Assembly: GCA_016875515.1 (NCBI GenBank)
Contig: VGRA01000205.1
Span: 1-5,664 of the forward strand
Reading direction: 5' to 3'
Length of the DNA: 5,664 bases
Source of the DNA: Deltaproteobacteria bacterium
GTDB lineage: Bacteria > Myxococcota > Myxococcia > Myxococcales > Myxococcaceae
Part shown: positions 5,389 to 5,664 of the stretch, one piece after another
How the letters are laid out: each line of letters starts with the position of its first letter
Position numbering within the stretch: position 1 is the stretch's first letter
Translations under genes and position numbers: made by a program
The notes under the pieces: model-generated
Seen by the model: only the letters and a program-made list of their open reading frames with translations
Told to the model about the DNA's origin: nothing
The model's database searches: none

Positions 5389-5664
5389 TCAGCCTGCCGC
5401 GTGCGCACCCTCTGCGGCGGACTCCGCGGCGAGCAGCGCCATGGCCCTGAGGAGCGCTCGCGCCCGGCGCGCTGCAGCGGTTTCGCCTTCCGGGTCCGCG
5501 TCAATGGCCCGCGCGAGGTCCACCAACCCATCCCGTTCACCGGCACGCAGCCGGAGCTCCCCCCGGTTGGCGAGCGCCACCGGGTTGTCCGGTGACAGCT
5601 GGAGCGCGGCGTCGTACTCCGCGCGCGCCTCGGGGATGCGGCCCAGCTTCTGGTACACCGTCCC
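5389..5664 (-). CDS. TPR-repeat protein, C-terminal 91 residues (runs off right edge)
   Basis: The C-terminal end of a gene that enters from the right edge. The first visible residues, GTVYQKLGRIPEARAEYDAA, with LQLSPDNP, make one good TPR unit (about 1-28). VALANRGELRLRAGE and the following DLARAIDADPEG make a second (about 29-60). An Ala/Arg-rich helix ends the protein at the TGA at 5391-5389. The GTG at 5658 is internal to the TPR, so it is not taken as the start. The spacing GxxYQxxGxxxxAxxxYxxAxxLxPxNP, then an AE-like R-G-E-L-x-L-R-x-G, recalls LcrH/SycD-type chaperones of type III secretion, but TPRs are too generic to decide from one end. It converges on the protease gene and is not part of that operon. 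Confidence 0.82.
   Translation of the reverse strand, partial: GTVYQKLGRIPEARAEYDAALQLSPDNPVALANRGELRLRAGERDGLVDLARAIDADPEGETAAARRARALLRAMALLAAESAAEGAHAAG

Noticed and set aside
4149..5450. 433-codon open frame on the plus strand overlapping the protease gene
   Set aside because: Gly/Ala/Arg-rich out-of-frame translation of the M48 gene; the in-frame product has every catalytic motif.

Overview
The window is very GC-rich, with strong G/C bias at third codon positions, GTG starts and tightly packed genes. Together with the protein types (an Rv3679/Rv3680-like pair of ArsA/Get3-family ATPases, TPR lipoproteins, an orphan ParA beside a phasin-like protein), this suggests a delta-type proteobacterium, most likely a myxobacterium (Myxococcota, Myxococcus/Corallococcus/Archangium-like). 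The assignment rests on style and remembered families, not on a search. I see no tRNA, rRNA, CRISPR array, insertion sequence or phage gene.

Layout. On the minus strand, from about position 588 to the left edge, lies a two-gene unit: a 96-residue phasin-like coiled-coil protein, then 3 bp later a ParA-family ATPase that runs off the left edge. An 88-bp divergent intergenic region (589-676) carries two outward-facing TTGACA boxes in a perfect inverted arrangement. On the plus strand follow an ArsA/Get3-like ATPase without an intact switch I (677-1594), a second ArsA/Get3-like ATPase overlapping it by 4 bp (1591-2697), a TPR lipoprotein (2820-4070) and a Ste24/CAAX-protease-type M48 membrane metalloprotease (4081-5286). 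The short convergent region 5287-5388 holds two potential hairpins. At the right edge is the C-terminus of another TPR protein on the minus strand (5389 to beyond 5664).

How they may work together. The two ATPases almost certainly form a heterodimer. Each has lost a different active-site element, so that by the Get3 dimer geometry only one composite ATP site looks complete. They resemble the mycobacterial Rv3679/Rv3680 (BagA/BagB) pair more than arsenite pumps: there are no ArsA metalloid cysteines and no Get3 CxxC zinc motif. The downstream TPR lipoprotein and Ste24-type protease act at or beyond the membrane, so the plus-strand cluster may serve membrane or envelope protein targeting and quality control. 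The ParA/phasin-like pair looks like a compact cargo-positioning cassette, perhaps for lipid or polyhydroxyalkanoate granules. Both functional ideas are inference.
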